This document shows, piece by piece, positions 38,592 to 47,802 of a stretch of 64,000 bases of DNA (position 1 is the stretch's first letter; each line of letters begins with the position of its first letter). The notes under the pieces are model-generated. The model did not search any database and was not told where the DNA came from. It was given only the letters and a program-made list of their open reading frames with translations. Source of the DNA: Bog-473 sp963743785 (GTDB lineage Bacteria > Actinomycetota > Acidimicrobiia > Acidimicrobiales > RAAP-2); contig CAVURD010000025.1 of assembly GCA_963743785.1 (NCBI GenBank), forward strand, positions 1 to 64,000. Direction: 5' to 3'. The position numbers and the translations under genes are program-made.

Positions 38592-38914
38592 TGTGTGTCG
38601 GCAATCTCAGCGCTGGACTCTGCCATCCCTTGTTTCTATCGCTCTCCCAGTCAACAGGTCCAGCAGAGTTGCACGTAGATTAAGGACCCTGCCGTCACCG
38701 ACCTGTCGGATGATCGCACTCGGCGCGGGTCCGTAATCCCCTCGTCCCCTAATGACGTCCGTTCCTCCCCTTGTCGCGGTGGCCCTTCCTCGGCGAAGTG
38801 TGTGATTTACTCCGTGCCCCAATCCGGCACCTCGGGGATACCGTGGGCCTGTGGATCTTCCGGAACTGTTAGTCCCCAACTATCGTGGGCCGGGTCCTGG
38901 TCGGAGGAGTCGCC
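38592..38914. other. intergenic stretch between divergent genes
   Basis: The stretch carries the upstream regions of the GH26-like gene (minus) and the reductase gene (plus). TATCGT at 38881 and GGAGGAG at 38904 belong to the latter. No gene is seen. Confidence 0.4.
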
Positions 38915-39472
38915 ATGGCCAAGCTCATCTACATAGCCAACACGTCACTCGACGGTTACACCGAGGACCCTGACGGGGGCTTCGATTTCGGCAATCCTGA
39001 TGAGGAGTATTTCAGCTTCATCAACGAGCTGGAGCGCCCGGTGGGTACCTATCTGTACGGCCGCCGGATGTATCAGACGATGGTCTACTGGGAGACCGCA
39101 CCCGTTGCTGACCAGCCGCACTGGATCGTGGATTTCACCAACCTCTGGCGAGCGGCTGACAAGGTTGTGTTTTCGAAGACCCTGACGTCGGTGTCAAGCG
39201 GTAGGACCACTCTTGAGCAGGAGTTCGAGACTGAAGCGATTCGGCACCTGAAGGCCAGGGCAGACCACGATCTAACGGTGGGTGGAGCAGATCTCGCAGC
39301 TCAAGCGATCGAGGCGGGGGTCGTGGACGAGTGCCACCTGTTCTTCTGGCCTGTCGTGCTGGGTGGTGGCAAGCACGCTCTACCACTGCGCACCCGCCTC
39401 GACCTCGAACTCCTCAGTGAGAGGCGCTCTCGCAGCGGAGTCGCCCACCTCCACTACCGAATCAACCATTGA
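38915..39472 (+). CDS. RibD C-terminal/dihydrofolate reductase-like protein (2)
   Basis: The 185-residue protein starts KLIYIANTSLDGYTEDPDGG and has TYLYGRRMYQTMVYW, KVVFSKTL, HDLTVGGADLAAQAIEAGVV and DECHLFFWPVVLGGGK, a full DHFR-like pattern. GGAGGAG supports the ATG at 38915. It is only distantly like the protein at 36033. Confidence 0.9.
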   Translation: MAKLIYIANTSLDGYTEDPDGGFDFGNPDEEYFSFINELERPVGTYLYGRRMYQTMVYWETAPVADQPHWIVDFTNLWRAADKVVFSKTLTSVSSGRTTLEQEFETEAIRHLKARADHDLTVGGADLAAQAIEAGVVDECHLFFWPVVLGGGKHALPLRTRLDLELLSERRSRSGVAHLHYRINH

Positions 39473-39942
39473 GCATCGTCCCTCGGGGAAGGATCGATTG
39501 GCACAGGACACGATGTGATGTGTGCCCCGTAGCGCCGGGAGTGGGTGCCGCCGTTACGGAGGCGGCGGCGAGCCGGGTTCAGACGGGTCGCCAACTCTGG
39601 TCCAGGACGTACCGCCGCAACGACGACAAGGGGGTGGCGGTCGCCTCCGCCATGCGTCGGGTGAGGTGGGGACACCAACGGCGAACACCTTCTGACGTAC
39701 TTTTCGTCCTCAGCTGTCGCACTGGAATATCCCGGCATTCGGATCAACGATGATGCAACCCGGTACGACCAATGGTTCAGACGGATCATGGCACCCCGCT
39801 GTCGCTGACTGTCACTGCCGCAGTACGCCGGGTGTCGGGGTGGTCGATCGGCACTTTTGGGCTAGGGACGATGCCGCAGAATCGGGATGTTTTGGGGCAG
39901 CGTCTGACATACGCTTTAGTCGTAGGGAAGCAGGATGGCGAC
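39473..39942. other. intergenic stretch, nothing recognised
   Basis: About 470 bases in which I see no supportable gene. The in-frame extension of the next gene into this region does not look like protein. Confidence 0.4.
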
Positions 39943-40422
39943 ATGCGGGGTGAGCAAACAATCGAGATCTCTGCAACGCCAGAGCGGGTCTACGGGGTCA
40001 TCAGCGATTTGACCCGGATGGGTGAGTTCAGTCCTGAATGTCACAGCGTTCAGTGGCTGGATGGTGCAACCGGACCGGCTCGTGGTTCCCGCTTTGTGGG
40101 ACACAATCGTGGAGGCCCAGTCTCATGGTCGCGTGAAGGTCGGATCGTGGCGGCCGAGCCGGGCCAAGAGTTCTCGTTCGTGACCGAGTGGCGCGGTCAT
40201 GATTCGACCTTGTGGACCTACCGATTGGTGCCAATCGCTGGCGGCACTTCCCTGACCGAGTCCTACGAAGCGCACTGGGCCCCGTGGTGGATGCACGTGC
40301 TGGACGCGGTGACGTTCCGCCGACGGCAGTTGGCCCAGCACATGTCGAGAACCCTGACTCGACTCAAGCGCAACATTGAGTCGCTGCCGTCACCTCAAGG
40401 GGAAGCAACAGCAGATGGCTGA
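39943..40422 (+). CDS. SRPBCC/polyketide-cyclase-like protein
   Basis: The 159-residue protein has the START-like pattern EQTIEISATPERVYGVISDL with MGEFSPECHSVQWLDG, SRFVGHNRGG and TWTYRLVP-like strands, then a long C-terminal helix region. These proteins bind hydrophobic ligands in a deep pocket. It overlaps the next gene by eight bases, so they are one unit. Confidence 0.8.
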   Translation: MRGEQTIEISATPERVYGVISDLTRMGEFSPECHSVQWLDGATGPARGSRFVGHNRGGPVSWSREGRIVAAEPGQEFSFVTEWRGHDSTLWTYRLVPIAGGTSLTESYEAHWAPWWMHVLDAVTFRRRQLAQHMSRTLTRLKRNIESLPSPQGEATADG

Positions 40423-40885
40423 ATCCGAAGGGGCCACGCCGGAAGCCTATTCCACGAATCAGTTCACGGAAATGGACTGGATCAAGTTCCTCGGCATCGA
40501 ACCACTCGACGCCGGCGAGGGCCGAGCAGTCATTCGCCTCGATCCCGAGCCGGTCCACCTCAACCACAACGGCACGGTGAATGCTCCGATCCTCTATGCC
40601 TTGGCTGAAGTGGCCGGAGCCGGAGCCGTCGTGGCCGGGATGTTGGAGCTGGCCGCACGGTCCTACACAGTGGTCAAGCGCGCCTCCATCGAGTATCTGG
40701 CTCCGGCCGCGGGAGCGGTTGTGGCAACCGGTGAGATTCCACCTGAAGCCTTCGTCGCCGCCCGCTCGTTGGTGCAAGAGGGCAAGGCAGCTGAGGTGGA
40801 GGTGCCTGTCGAGGTCCGTGACTCGACTGGATCCGTGGCTACACGCTGTGTCCTCGTGATTGCGGTACGACCACGTCGAAACTGA
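40415..40885 (+). CDS. hotdog-fold (DUF4442/PaaI-like) protein
   Basis: The 156-residue protein shows the thioesterase-like hotdog pattern: FLGIEPLDAGEGRAVIRLDP, HLNHNGTVNAPILYALAEVA in place of the usual HGG segment, and KRASIEYLAPAAGAVVATGE. It may hydrolyse or bind acyl-CoA. AAGGGGAAG supports the ATG at 40415. It pairs with the SRPBCC gene upstream. Confidence 0.75.
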   Translation: MAESEGATPEAYSTNQFTEMDWIKFLGIEPLDAGEGRAVIRLDPEPVHLNHNGTVNAPILYALAEVAGAGAVVAGMLELAARSYTVVKRASIEYLAPAAGAVVATGEIPPEAFVAARSLVQEGKAAEVEVPVEVRDSTGSVATRCVLVIAVRPRRN

Positions 40886-40993
40886 GTAGATCCGAGCAGC
40901 CGCCCACATTGATCTCCGATTCCCCGCCCCGCCTCTGGCCCAGTTCGCCGGCTCGGTGTCACCGCCGCCGAGCCCAAGAACGGCGCAAACGCA

Positions 40994-41392
40994 TCAGGTG
41001 TCTGAGACGTCGACGTACAGCTCGATCTCGTTCCCGTCCGGATCGAGGACGTGAAGACTCCGCGTGAACTTCCGCTCGGCCTCGTAGAGGACTGGCGTTC
41101 TCTCCGTCTCGAGCACAGTCCGTGCGAGGCGGAGCTCTTCACCTGAGCTGCCGATCTTGAACGCCACATGAGCGAGGCCCGTGGCATCGTCAGCCGGTGT
41201 AGACGCGACTGCATCGATCTCCATCAGGGCGAAGTCATGATGGTTCCCTGGCGTCTCAAGGGTGAAGAACGTCATCCGTGGATCTTCGATCCTCAGCACG
41301 ACTCTCATGCCCAGGGTGCGCGAATAGAAGACTTCGGCTAGTCGCAGATCGCGAACCTTGAGGACGACATGGCCGAGTGCTTGCACCTGCAC
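40994..41392 (-). CDS. VOC/glyoxalase-family protein
   Basis: The 132-residue protein has a beta-alpha-beta-beta-beta repeat: ALGHVVLKVRDLRLAEVFYS with a metal-site His, HHDFALMEID, LAHVAFKIGS and LHVLDPDGNEIELYVD with the final Glu. It is a small metal enzyme or binding protein of unknown substrate. AGGAGG-like sequence before the GTG at 41392 was used; a longer frame would overlap the cupin gene. Confidence 0.85.
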   Translation of the reverse strand: MQVQALGHVVLKVRDLRLAEVFYSRTLGMRVVLRIEDPRMTFFTLETPGNHHDFALMEIDAVASTPADDATGLAHVAFKIGSSGEELRLARTVLETERTPVLYEAERKFTRSLHVLDPDGNEIELYVDVSDT

Positions 41393-41420
41393 GGCGCTAC
41401 CTCCTTCGCCCCATGACGCT

Positions 41421-41942
41421 TCAAACGACAGCGGCAAGTACCGCGTCGCTCTCTTCGACGCTCATCGGCGGCCCAATTGGCCTGAGGTCGTGCGAGGCGG
41501 CAATACGCGCCAATTCATCCATCGGCGGAAAGTGCGGCAGGGTCGGAACTACGTGCGCCCTCGCGGGACTGCTCAGCTCGCGAATGAGGTCACGGAAGCT
41601 GGCGTTGTCGTGCACGAGGAGAATCCGTGCTTCGCGATCACCCACCACCCGGAACGTGTGGGGAACGCCACGTGGCATGGAGACCCAGTGCCCCGCGCCG
41701 ACGACCAATTCGTCGTCGCCGCAGTGCACGACCATCTGGCCGTCGAGGATGTACCAGGTGTCGTCGAGGTCGTCGTGGACGTGCAGCGGGGGCGACGAAC
41801 CGGCCGGCAGGGTCATCTCGAGCACCACGGTCTCCATTCCTGGTGCGCAGCGGTGCTCGACGACCAAGGTGTCGAGGAACCACCATGCCTGCATCTGCTC
41901 GTTCTCGGGGGAGTCAACAACTGCTGTCGTCACTTCAGCCAC
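41421..41942 (-). CDS. cupin-domain protein
   Basis: The 173-residue protein has the cupin motifs PPLHVHDDLDDTWYILDGQM and PRGVPHTFRVVG, which supply the metal ligands. It lies upstream of the VOC gene on the same strand with a 28-base gap, and is divergent from a MarR regulator with a strong palindrome between them, so it is probably the regulator's target. Confidence 0.85.
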   Translation of the reverse strand: MAEVTTAVVDSPENEQMQAWWFLDTLVVEHRCAPGMETVVLEMTLPAGSSPPLHVHDDLDDTWYILDGQMVVHCGDDELVVGAGHWVSMPRGVPHTFRVVGDREARILLVHDNASFRDLIRELSSPARAHVVPTLPHFPPMDELARIAASHDLRPIGPPMSVEESDAVLAAVV

Positions 41943-41973
41943 CTCCTCAGAACCTGTCCCGTTCAGGTAGTCC

Positions 41974-42006
41974 GGTATCCTTACGATCTAGATCGTATGG
42001 TACCCT
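41974..42006 (+). promoter_or_regulatory. MarR operator/promoter between cupin and marR genes
   Basis: TACGATCTAGATCGTA at 41982-41997 is a perfect 16-base palindrome, extended on both sides by GGTA and TACC into an imperfect dyad of about 31 bases. TACCCT at 42001-42006 lies eight bases before the GTG at 42015 and could be the -10 of a leaderless marR message. The regulator would then block its own promoter and that of the cupin gene. Confidence 0.7.
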
Positions 42007-42014
42007 TACGACCT

Positions 42015-42485
42015 GTGTCAAGCGATTCGTCTGGCCCGGATGGCCAGCGGCCGCCGTACGTCGGCGCCATGCTGCGTGTCGTTTGGCAGTGGGTTCGTGA
42101 CCAGCTGTATGCGGGTGTCCTAGCGGCAGGATTCGACGATCTGAGCGCAGCGCATGTCGCGCTCTGGCGCTATCCCGGCCTCGAGGGAGTACGTCCCAGT
42201 CAGCTCGCGGATCGTGTGGGGATCACGAAACAGTCGGTCAACGACCTGCTCGGGCATCTGGAAGGACACGGGTACTTATTGCGCGTCCCCGATTCGGCCG
42301 ACGGTCGGGCTCGTGTGATCCGACTTACCGCCAAGGGACGGCGGCTCCAAGAGACCATTTACGCCGCGGCGGGGGCGGCTCAGCTGCAGATCGAAGAGAT
42401 CCTCGGGCCACGTCGGTTCGCACAGCTGCACGGCTCGCTCGAGCTCCTGACCGAACAACTTGGGGCCTCACCGACGGTCCGCTAA
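42015..42485 (+). CDS. MarR-family transcriptional regulator
   Basis: The 156-residue protein has the winged-helix pattern DLSAAHVALWRYPGLEGVRP, SQLADRVGITKQSVNDLLGH as recognition helix, and LLRVPDSADGRARVIRLTAK as wing. A GTG at 42015 fits the leaderless promoter; an ATG at 41997 is an alternative but falls in the palindrome. It is divergent from the cupin and VOC genes. Confidence 0.88.
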   Translation: MSSDSSGPDGQRPPYVGAMLRVVWQWVRDQLYAGVLAAGFDDLSAAHVALWRYPGLEGVRPSQLADRVGITKQSVNDLLGHLEGHGYLLRVPDSADGRARVIRLTAKGRRLQETIYAAAGAAQLQIEEILGPRRFAQLHGSLELLTEQLGASPTVR

Positions 42486-42555
42486 CGCCGGGAATGGTGG
42501 GATGCTTTGAAACCTCGGGGCCATGCCGACATGCATTAGGGAGCAGATGGACGCT

Positions 42556-42822
42556 TCACATGAAGCTCCCACGGCGGGCGGTCGAGAGTCCCTTCAGCTT
42601 CAGGCAGTTGGAGGATTTGACTGAAGCCAGCGTCTCGGAGGGGGTAGACAAACCTGGCGATGGTCGTGAGACCGAGACCCACCCGATGCACCGTCCGGCA
42701 AATACCAGTAGAACCGTGTGCGTCTTGTCACTCTTTCCCTTCGCTGCCACAACAGCCAAAAGGACGCCCCAGACCACGAAACAGCCGATGCTGTATATCC
42801 AGTAGTTCCGATACCTCGTCAT
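42556..42822 (-). CDS. small membrane protein, probably frame-broken C-terminus
   Basis: The product starts MTRYRNYWIYSIGCFVVWGV with a hydrophobic span and a second span (TVLLVFAGRCIGWVSVS). The alternative frame then reads TTIARFVYPL, which looks like the natural continuation, so the last 40 residues shown may be an artefact of a one-base change. The function is unknown. Confidence 0.5.
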   Translation of the reverse strand: MTRYRNYWIYSIGCFVVWGVLLAVVAAKGKSDKTHTVLLVFAGRCIGWVSVSRPSPGLSTPSETLASVKSSNCLKLKGLSTARRGSFM

Positions 42823-42850
42823 GTTGCCAGTATCCACCTGAGCGCCCTAT

Positions 42851-42868
42851 CCCCAAACGCCGGGACTG
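42851..42868. repeat. short palindrome-like extragenic motif, copy 3
   Basis: CCCCAAACGCCGGGACTG matches most of the motif at 20352. Confidence 0.3.
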
Positions 42869-42913
42869 TGAGCATAAGCAGTGCTGTATTGGCGACGAGA
42901 TCACGTGATTAGC

Positions 42914-43390
42914 ATGACCTTGATGGCTGGTAACGAGCCCGAAGTGAGCTTTGGCAAGCGACTTGAGGCTCTTGCGCTCACCCCTCTGCTCTGCGTGGTC
43001 ACGCTCGGGATCGGCTGGATGGTCTGGTGCGTTTTCGAATGGCGAAACGGGCGGACCCCGAGCTATCGAATCTTGAGGCTGCATGTGGTCCGGTTGTCAG
43101 ATGGACAACCAATACGTCTGGGGAGATCGATTGTCCGGAGCGGCATTTGCTGCTTCCTGCTCGTGCCGACGATCGTGGTGTGCGCCATCATCGGCATTTC
43201 TTTCGTCTTTGGCGCCTCCGCTCCCGACAACCTGTTCCGCGATCCTCGGAGGGCTCCCTGGGACCGTTTCACAAGCACAAAAGTCACCAGTGAACAAGCG
43301 GAACCTTTGGTCGGAGGGGAGTTCAGGCCGGTCCTCGAGCCCATCGATCTGGCGACATCGAAAATGCCGTCCAATGCGCAATACAACTGA
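42914..43390 (+). CDS. RDD-family membrane protein
   Basis: The product has a span at LTPLLCVVTLGIGWMVWCVF, the loop RNGRTPSYRILRLHVVRLSD with the typical G-x-T-P-x-Y/K element, and a second span at CCFLLVPTIVVCAIIGISFV. RDD proteins are small integral membrane proteins of mostly unknown function. ATGs at 42914 and 42923 are both possible. Confidence 0.65.
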   Translation: MTLMAGNEPEVSFGKRLEALALTPLLCVVTLGIGWMVWCVFEWRNGRTPSYRILRLHVVRLSDGQPIRLGRSIVRSGICCFLLVPTIVVCAIIGISFVFGASAPDNLFRDPRRAPWDRFTSTKVTSEQAEPLVGGEFRPVLEPIDLATSKMPSNAQYN

Positions 43391-43896
43391 GTTGTCGACT
43401 GATACGAAGGGGCAGAAGCAGATTCCCATCTCGTCTCTGTAGCGCCGCACTCTGTAGCGCCTGCACCCGGGGTGACCCGATCCGCCGACTCGCAGGCGCT
43501 CCCTCGCACGACTGACTCTGATCAATGCACAATTGGGACGTGACCGCTCTACCCGCGATTACGACACCGACCCTGAGCGGTTCGAAGGGAGCCGCCGCAG
43601 CCGTCGCAACCCCAATACACGCTTTGTAGCCAGCGTCGACTCCGTTCATGAATTGTCCGCTTCGTCAGTCAGCTCCGTGTATTGCTTCATAGGAGCCAGT
43701 CTTCACCGCATCACGCTCCGCTGCCTGGGTCGGCCCCGCGCGTAGTCCCGTGCGGCGGGGCTGGTAATGCTGGATTGAGATCCTCTCTCAGGTCGGTGAG
43801 GCACACCAGGGTGGGCGAGGTCTAGCCTCGATGATCGGCGCCAGCCCTTTTTCGTTGTTGAGCTTGCGTCTTAGTGCAGCAAAGACTGGAGAGCCG
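43391..43896. other. intergenic stretch upstream of a SnoaL-like gene
   Basis: No gene is supportable. TAGCCT at 43823-43828 may be the -10 of the downstream gene, giving a leader of about 60 bases. Confidence 0.4.
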
Positions 43897-44277
43897 GTGA
43901 CGGACGTCGAAGCCAATAAGAAAACGGTTGTCTCTTACTACCGGATGGCGTTTGCAGGCCATCCTGAGAAAGCGGTGGCTGACTATTTCGGCGATCGCTA
44001 CGTCCAACACAATCCAGAGGCGGAGGACGGTCCCGAGGCTTTCATCGGCTTCGTGCACTCCCTCCGCAGGGAATATCCGGAGTTACGACTCGATATCAGG
44101 CGGGTCATCGCCGAAGGGAATCTTGTTGCAACCCATTCGCACCTCATCCTCAAGCCCGATGAGCCTGGGCGTGCGTTGGCAGACTTTTTCCGCTTAGAGG
44201 ACGGCAAGGTCGTCGAGCATGGGGACGTAATACAAGACGTGCCAGAACGATCGGCTAACTCCAACGGCATGTTCTGA
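43897..44277 (+). CDS. SnoaL-like polyketide-cyclase-family protein
   Basis: The 126-residue protein has KTVVSYYRMAFAGHPEKAVA, YVQHNPEAEDGPEAFIGFVH and LVATHSHLILKPDEPG, a pattern typical of SnoaL-like proteins with the QHNP segment lining the pocket. GGAGAG before the GTG at 43897 supports the start, though a longer frame from 43831 exists. The substrate is unknown. Confidence 0.8.
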   Translation: MTDVEANKKTVVSYYRMAFAGHPEKAVADYFGDRYVQHNPEAEDGPEAFIGFVHSLRREYPELRLDIRRVIAEGNLVATHSHLILKPDEPGRALADFFRLEDGKVVEHGDVIQDVPERSANSNGMF

Positions 44278-45038
44278 GACAAGGCGTAGGGTCCGCTCTT
44301 CGCAGTTGTGAGGGCAGTCACTTGAGGTTCGGCTGGGTGGCTTCGAGGTTGGTGAAAACGAGGGTGGGGATTCTCATGGCCCGGATTGCCGCCGACCGGC
44401 GGGCCGGGCGGGATGACACCCGGGATGGCAGGCTCTTCTGAAACTGTCCGGACGGGCCAATCCGGCTGCGCTCGACGGACTCGCCCAGTAGCAGTCCCAC
44501 GTGGTGTGGCCCGGGGGGACGTCTCCTACCTCACCATGGAGGACTTCTATCGCGTCGCTTCCGAGGCACTTGGATCTGAACTCGGCCTGAGCATCAGGTT
44601 CCGGGCGCGGAGCACATCGAACGAGCCCTTGTGTCTGGTGCTCGGCCCATCCACCACCTTGAGGTGAAATGCTCGGCCAGCCAAGCCCACAGTTGGTGCG
44701 CGGACCGTGTCGGTGTCGGGATCGCCCTGCGATATCTCCAATACCACTGTCTCTTTGCCCCGGCCTCTTTGCGGTCGGGATCATTGCGTCAGGCCGGGAC
44801 ATTTGGGCCGTCGCCCCGCCGGTTCCGCCGCGCCGGTTCCGCCGGGCCCGTTCCGGCGGCCTGCCCGCTGCTCTTCGTGAGGAGTGCGCGAAGAGTGTCT
44901 GAACTGACGATGAACATTTCGTGAAGGACCTCGATTGATGACATGCGGACGGTTGCCATTGGGTAGCTCTGACGGTGCTGGTTAATCGCGCGCCTTCATT
45001 GAAGCAGAGGTCGCGCCCACTACTATCCGGAGGGAAAC
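44278..45038. other. long stretch with possible gene debris
   Basis: The plus strand near 44521 reads VSYLTMEDFYRVASEALGS, a little like the start of Doc/Fic toxins, but no catalytic motif follows in any frame. Otherwise nothing is recognised. The last 80 bases hold the upstream region of the phosphodiesterase gene. Confidence 0.35.
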
Positions 45039-46841
45039 ATGAAACATGCTGTGCTCCGTCGCACATTCGCAGCTGGCGCGGTGTCCATCCTTGGCTTGAT
45101 CGGGATCATCGCCCTACCTTCGAGCGGACTGGCTAGTGCGGACGGCCACGCTCAAATCCAGCACGTGCTGCTGATCTCGGTCGACGGCATGCACCAGTCC
45201 GATCTGGCCTGGTATGTCGCCAACCATCCCACCTCGGAGCTGGCGCGGCTGGCCACCGGCGGCGCTGAGTACACCGACGCGCAGACCCCCGACCCGTCGG
45301 ACTCTGATCCGGGCGGCACTGCGCTGATGACCGGCGCCGACCCGAAGACCCTCGGCATCTACTACGACGACGAGTACAGCCACGGCGTCTTCCCGGCGGG
45401 GACGACGAACTGCTCCGGCCCGGTCCCGGGCGGCGACGTGATCTACGACTCGCCGGACGACATTCTTCCCGCCGTGCCTGACCTGTTGAATAACGGGAGC
45501 GGCAACACATTCCCCTCGTTCGATGAGGGCGGCTCGATCTACCCGGGCGGCGCTGACACCAACCCGGGTTTGATCATGAACCTGAGTCCGCAACCTCAGT
45601 CGGGCCTGAACCCGGCGACGTACCCGGTCGACCCGAAAACATGCAAGCCGATTCAGCCGTGGGACTTCCTGGGGGTCAACACGATCTTCCAGGTGATCCA
45701 CAATGCCGGCATGCGAACGGCGTGGTCTGACAAGCACGCGGTCTACACGTCGTACAACGGCCCAGGCTCGAGCGGCTCGAGCATCAACGACTTCTTCGGG
45801 CCGGAGATCGACTCGCAGGCGGTCGAGCCGAACGGCGTGCCGTACCCCGTCGACGGGGCGTGGACGGCCGACAACGCCGCCACCAAGCAGTACGACTCCT
45901 ACAAGGTCCGGGCGGTCATCAATTGGATCAACGGCTTCGACCACTCCGGCACCGGGCCGAAGGTCGGCACGCCGGCGATTTACGGGATGAATTTCCAAAC
46001 AGTCTCGACCGCCGAGAAGCTGAAGAGCTCCCCAGCGGTGCTGATCGGTCCAGACGCGCAGGGCAACTACACCGAGGGCCCGTCGTTGCCCGGTGGGTAC
46101 GTGACGGTCGAGGGCCAACAGGTGCCGGGACCCCTGCTCCAGAGCGCGCTCGACTACGTCAACGACGCTCTGGAGCAGATGGCCGACACGATCCAGGCCA
46201 ACGGGGAGGCCGGCTCGACGGCGATCATCCTGACGGCCAAGCACGGCCAGTCGCCACTGAACAACAATCAGCTACAGCGGATCGACGACGGTCCGATCAT
46301 TGCCGGCGTCAACGCCGCCTGGGACGCACAGCATCCGAACACTCCGACTCTCGTCGCCCAAGAGGCTGACGACGACGGGCTGCTGTGGTGGCTGACGGAC
46401 CGCTCGCAGGCGGCGGCCGACTTCGTCGAGGAGTACCTGTGGACGCATTCCGCCCAGGCGGTCAACTACGCCGGCCAGACGATCACCGTCCAGCACTCCG
46501 GTCTGGAGGAGATATTCGCCGGCCGTCAGTCGGCGCAATTCTTCGGCGTCTCGAACTTCGACCCGCACCACCCGGACGTGTTCGGGATCGCGCAGGTCGG
46601 CACGATATATACGACCGGCACGAAGATCGCCGAACACGGCGGCGACAACCCGGGCGATCGGGACGTTCCGCTCGTCGTTTATGCGCCGGGCACCGTCCAT
46701 CCTGGCCAGTCAAGCAACGGGGTGGAGACGACCCAGGTCGCTCCCACGATCTTGAAGCTTCTAGGACTCCCCTCGAGCTCGCTGCAGGCCGTCCAGCGAG
46801 AGGGCACGCAGGTCTTGCCCGGCTTTGGCGACGGGGATTGA
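45039..46841 (+). CDS. secreted alkaline phosphatase-superfamily phosphodiesterase
   Basis: The 600-residue protein has a signal peptide (AAGAVSILGLIGIIALPSS), then LLISVDGMHQSDL with the first metal Asp, and PGGTALMTGADPKTLGIYYD, whose Thr is the likely nucleophile. NTIFQVIHNAGMRTAWSDKH carries a conserved Asp and His, and AEHGGDNPGDRDVPLVVYAP has the later metal His. It probably cleaves phosphodiesters outside the cell. GGAGGG precedes the ATG, and a hairpin terminator follows. Confidence 0.85.
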   Translation: MKHAVLRRTFAAGAVSILGLIGIIALPSSGLASADGHAQIQHVLLISVDGMHQSDLAWYVANHPTSELARLATGGAEYTDAQTPDPSDSDPGGTALMTGADPKTLGIYYDDEYSHGVFPAGTTNCSGPVPGGDVIYDSPDDILPAVPDLLNNGSGNTFPSFDEGGSIYPGGADTNPGLIMNLSPQPQSGLNPATYPVDPKTCKPIQPWDFLGVNTIFQVIHNAGMRTAWSDKHAVYTSYNGPGSSGSSINDFFGPEIDSQAVEPNGVPYPVDGAWTADNAATKQYDSYKVRAVINWINGFDHSGTGPKVGTPAIYGMNFQTVSTAEKLKSSPAVLIGPDAQGNYTEGPSLPGGYVTVEGQQVPGPLLQSALDYVNDALEQMADTIQANGEAGSTAIILTAKHGQSPLNNNQLQRIDDGPIIAGVNAAWDAQHPNTPTLVAQEADDDGLLWWLTDRSQAAADFVEEYLWTHSAQAVNYAGQTITVQHSGLEEIFAGRQSAQFFGVSNFDPHHPDVFGIAQVGTIYTTGTKIAEHGGDNPGDRDVPLVVYAPGTVHPGQSSNGVETTQVAPTILKLLGLPSSSLQAVQREGTQVLPGFGDGD

Positions 46842-46859
46842 CTGCTGCATCTAGTCGGG

Positions 46860-46888
46860 CTGCGGGGCGGTTGTGAGCCGCCCCGCAG
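46860..46888 (+). terminator. hairpin terminator after the phosphodiesterase gene
   Basis: CTGCGGGGCGG at 46860-46870 pairs perfectly with CCGCCCCGCAG at 46878-46888 over a seven-base loop. There is no T-run, so it may act as a processing or Rho-helped end. Confidence 0.6.
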
Positions 46889-47043
46889 TTCAGCACTCGT
46901 CCAAGAGGAATCTGGGGACGTTGTGTCAGATGCACTTGTAGCCAGCGAAGCGAGGAAAAGGTACGAGCCCCCCGGGTAGTTCCCTCGTCGACTCAACCGA
47001 CCTTCTGTCATGATGTGTAGAAGTACGACAAAGGAGTTCGGTC

Positions 47044-47346
47044 ATGGTGGTTCTGATTGAGAATGTCTTTCCGCTCGGGGTAACGAACGAGCTACTCGAT
47101 GCTGTCACCGACGAGATGGGCGTCGATGCCAAACTCCCGCCTGGTGGGGTCCTGCATGTGCACTTTGAAAAGGACGGCCGTGCTCACGGCGTCGACGTGT
47201 GGGACTCGGTCGAGGCCCATCAGCAGTTCGTCGAGTCAACGCTTATGCCAGCCATGGGCAAGGTTGCTGCGGCAAGAGGCCTCGATCCGTCCAAGATGGG
47301 AGAGCCCGAAGTGACGGTCACCGAGGTCCATCGCATCGTTCGCTAA
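47044..47346 (+). CDS. small conserved hypothetical protein, ABM-like fold
   Basis: The 100-residue product has LIENVFPLGVTNELLDAVTD, VLHVHFEKDGRAHGVDVWDS and HQQFVESTLMPAMGKVAAAR, a ferredoxin-like pattern similar to antibiotic-biosynthesis-monooxygenase domains. AGGAG lies at normal spacing before the ATG. The function is unknown. Confidence 0.7.
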   Translation: MVVLIENVFPLGVTNELLDAVTDEMGVDAKLPPGGVLHVHFEKDGRAHGVDVWDSVEAHQQFVESTLMPAMGKVAAARGLDPSKMGEPEVTVTEVHRIVR

Positions 47347-47802
47347 GCAGGATCCCAGAATAATTTTCAGTCGGAGGGTTGTACCGCCGCCACGGGCGAT
47401 CTGTTCGACCTGCGAAGTCTGACCACGGTGCCTTGCCTACGCCCGGTCGTTCAGCGACACGACGGGCGGCGTGGGCCGGGACCACGGAGCGCGAACGGCG
47501 GCGCCTGGGCGTGGCTTACCCTAACTTTCGCCGTGCAATAGTCGTGCAGTAACGACATGAGAAATATGTCGGACTCTGTCATGTGGTGTCGGGTGGGGGA
47601 GTGTCCGACCGGGATCCAAAGCGAAGCGCCTAGAAGAGCCCCCGTGCGATTCCCGTTGAAAAGTCAACAGCAATGGCAATCCAGTTTCTAGCCGACCATA
47701 CGGACCCGCAGTGCCGTTCTGATCACCTGGGTAGTGGTACACCTAAGTGGGGTAGATGTATCCCGTGGCCCCATGCTCACCGGGAGAGAAGGGTGGTGAG
47801 AG
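47347..47802. other. intergenic stretch, nothing recognised
   Basis: About 450 bases with no convincing gene, probably including the promoter of the beta-helix gene. Confidence 0.4.

Noticed and set aside
44521..44640. Doc/Fic toxin gene
   Set aside because: VSYLTMEDFYRVASEAL resembles a Doc start, but no HPFxxGNKR-type motif follows in any frame.
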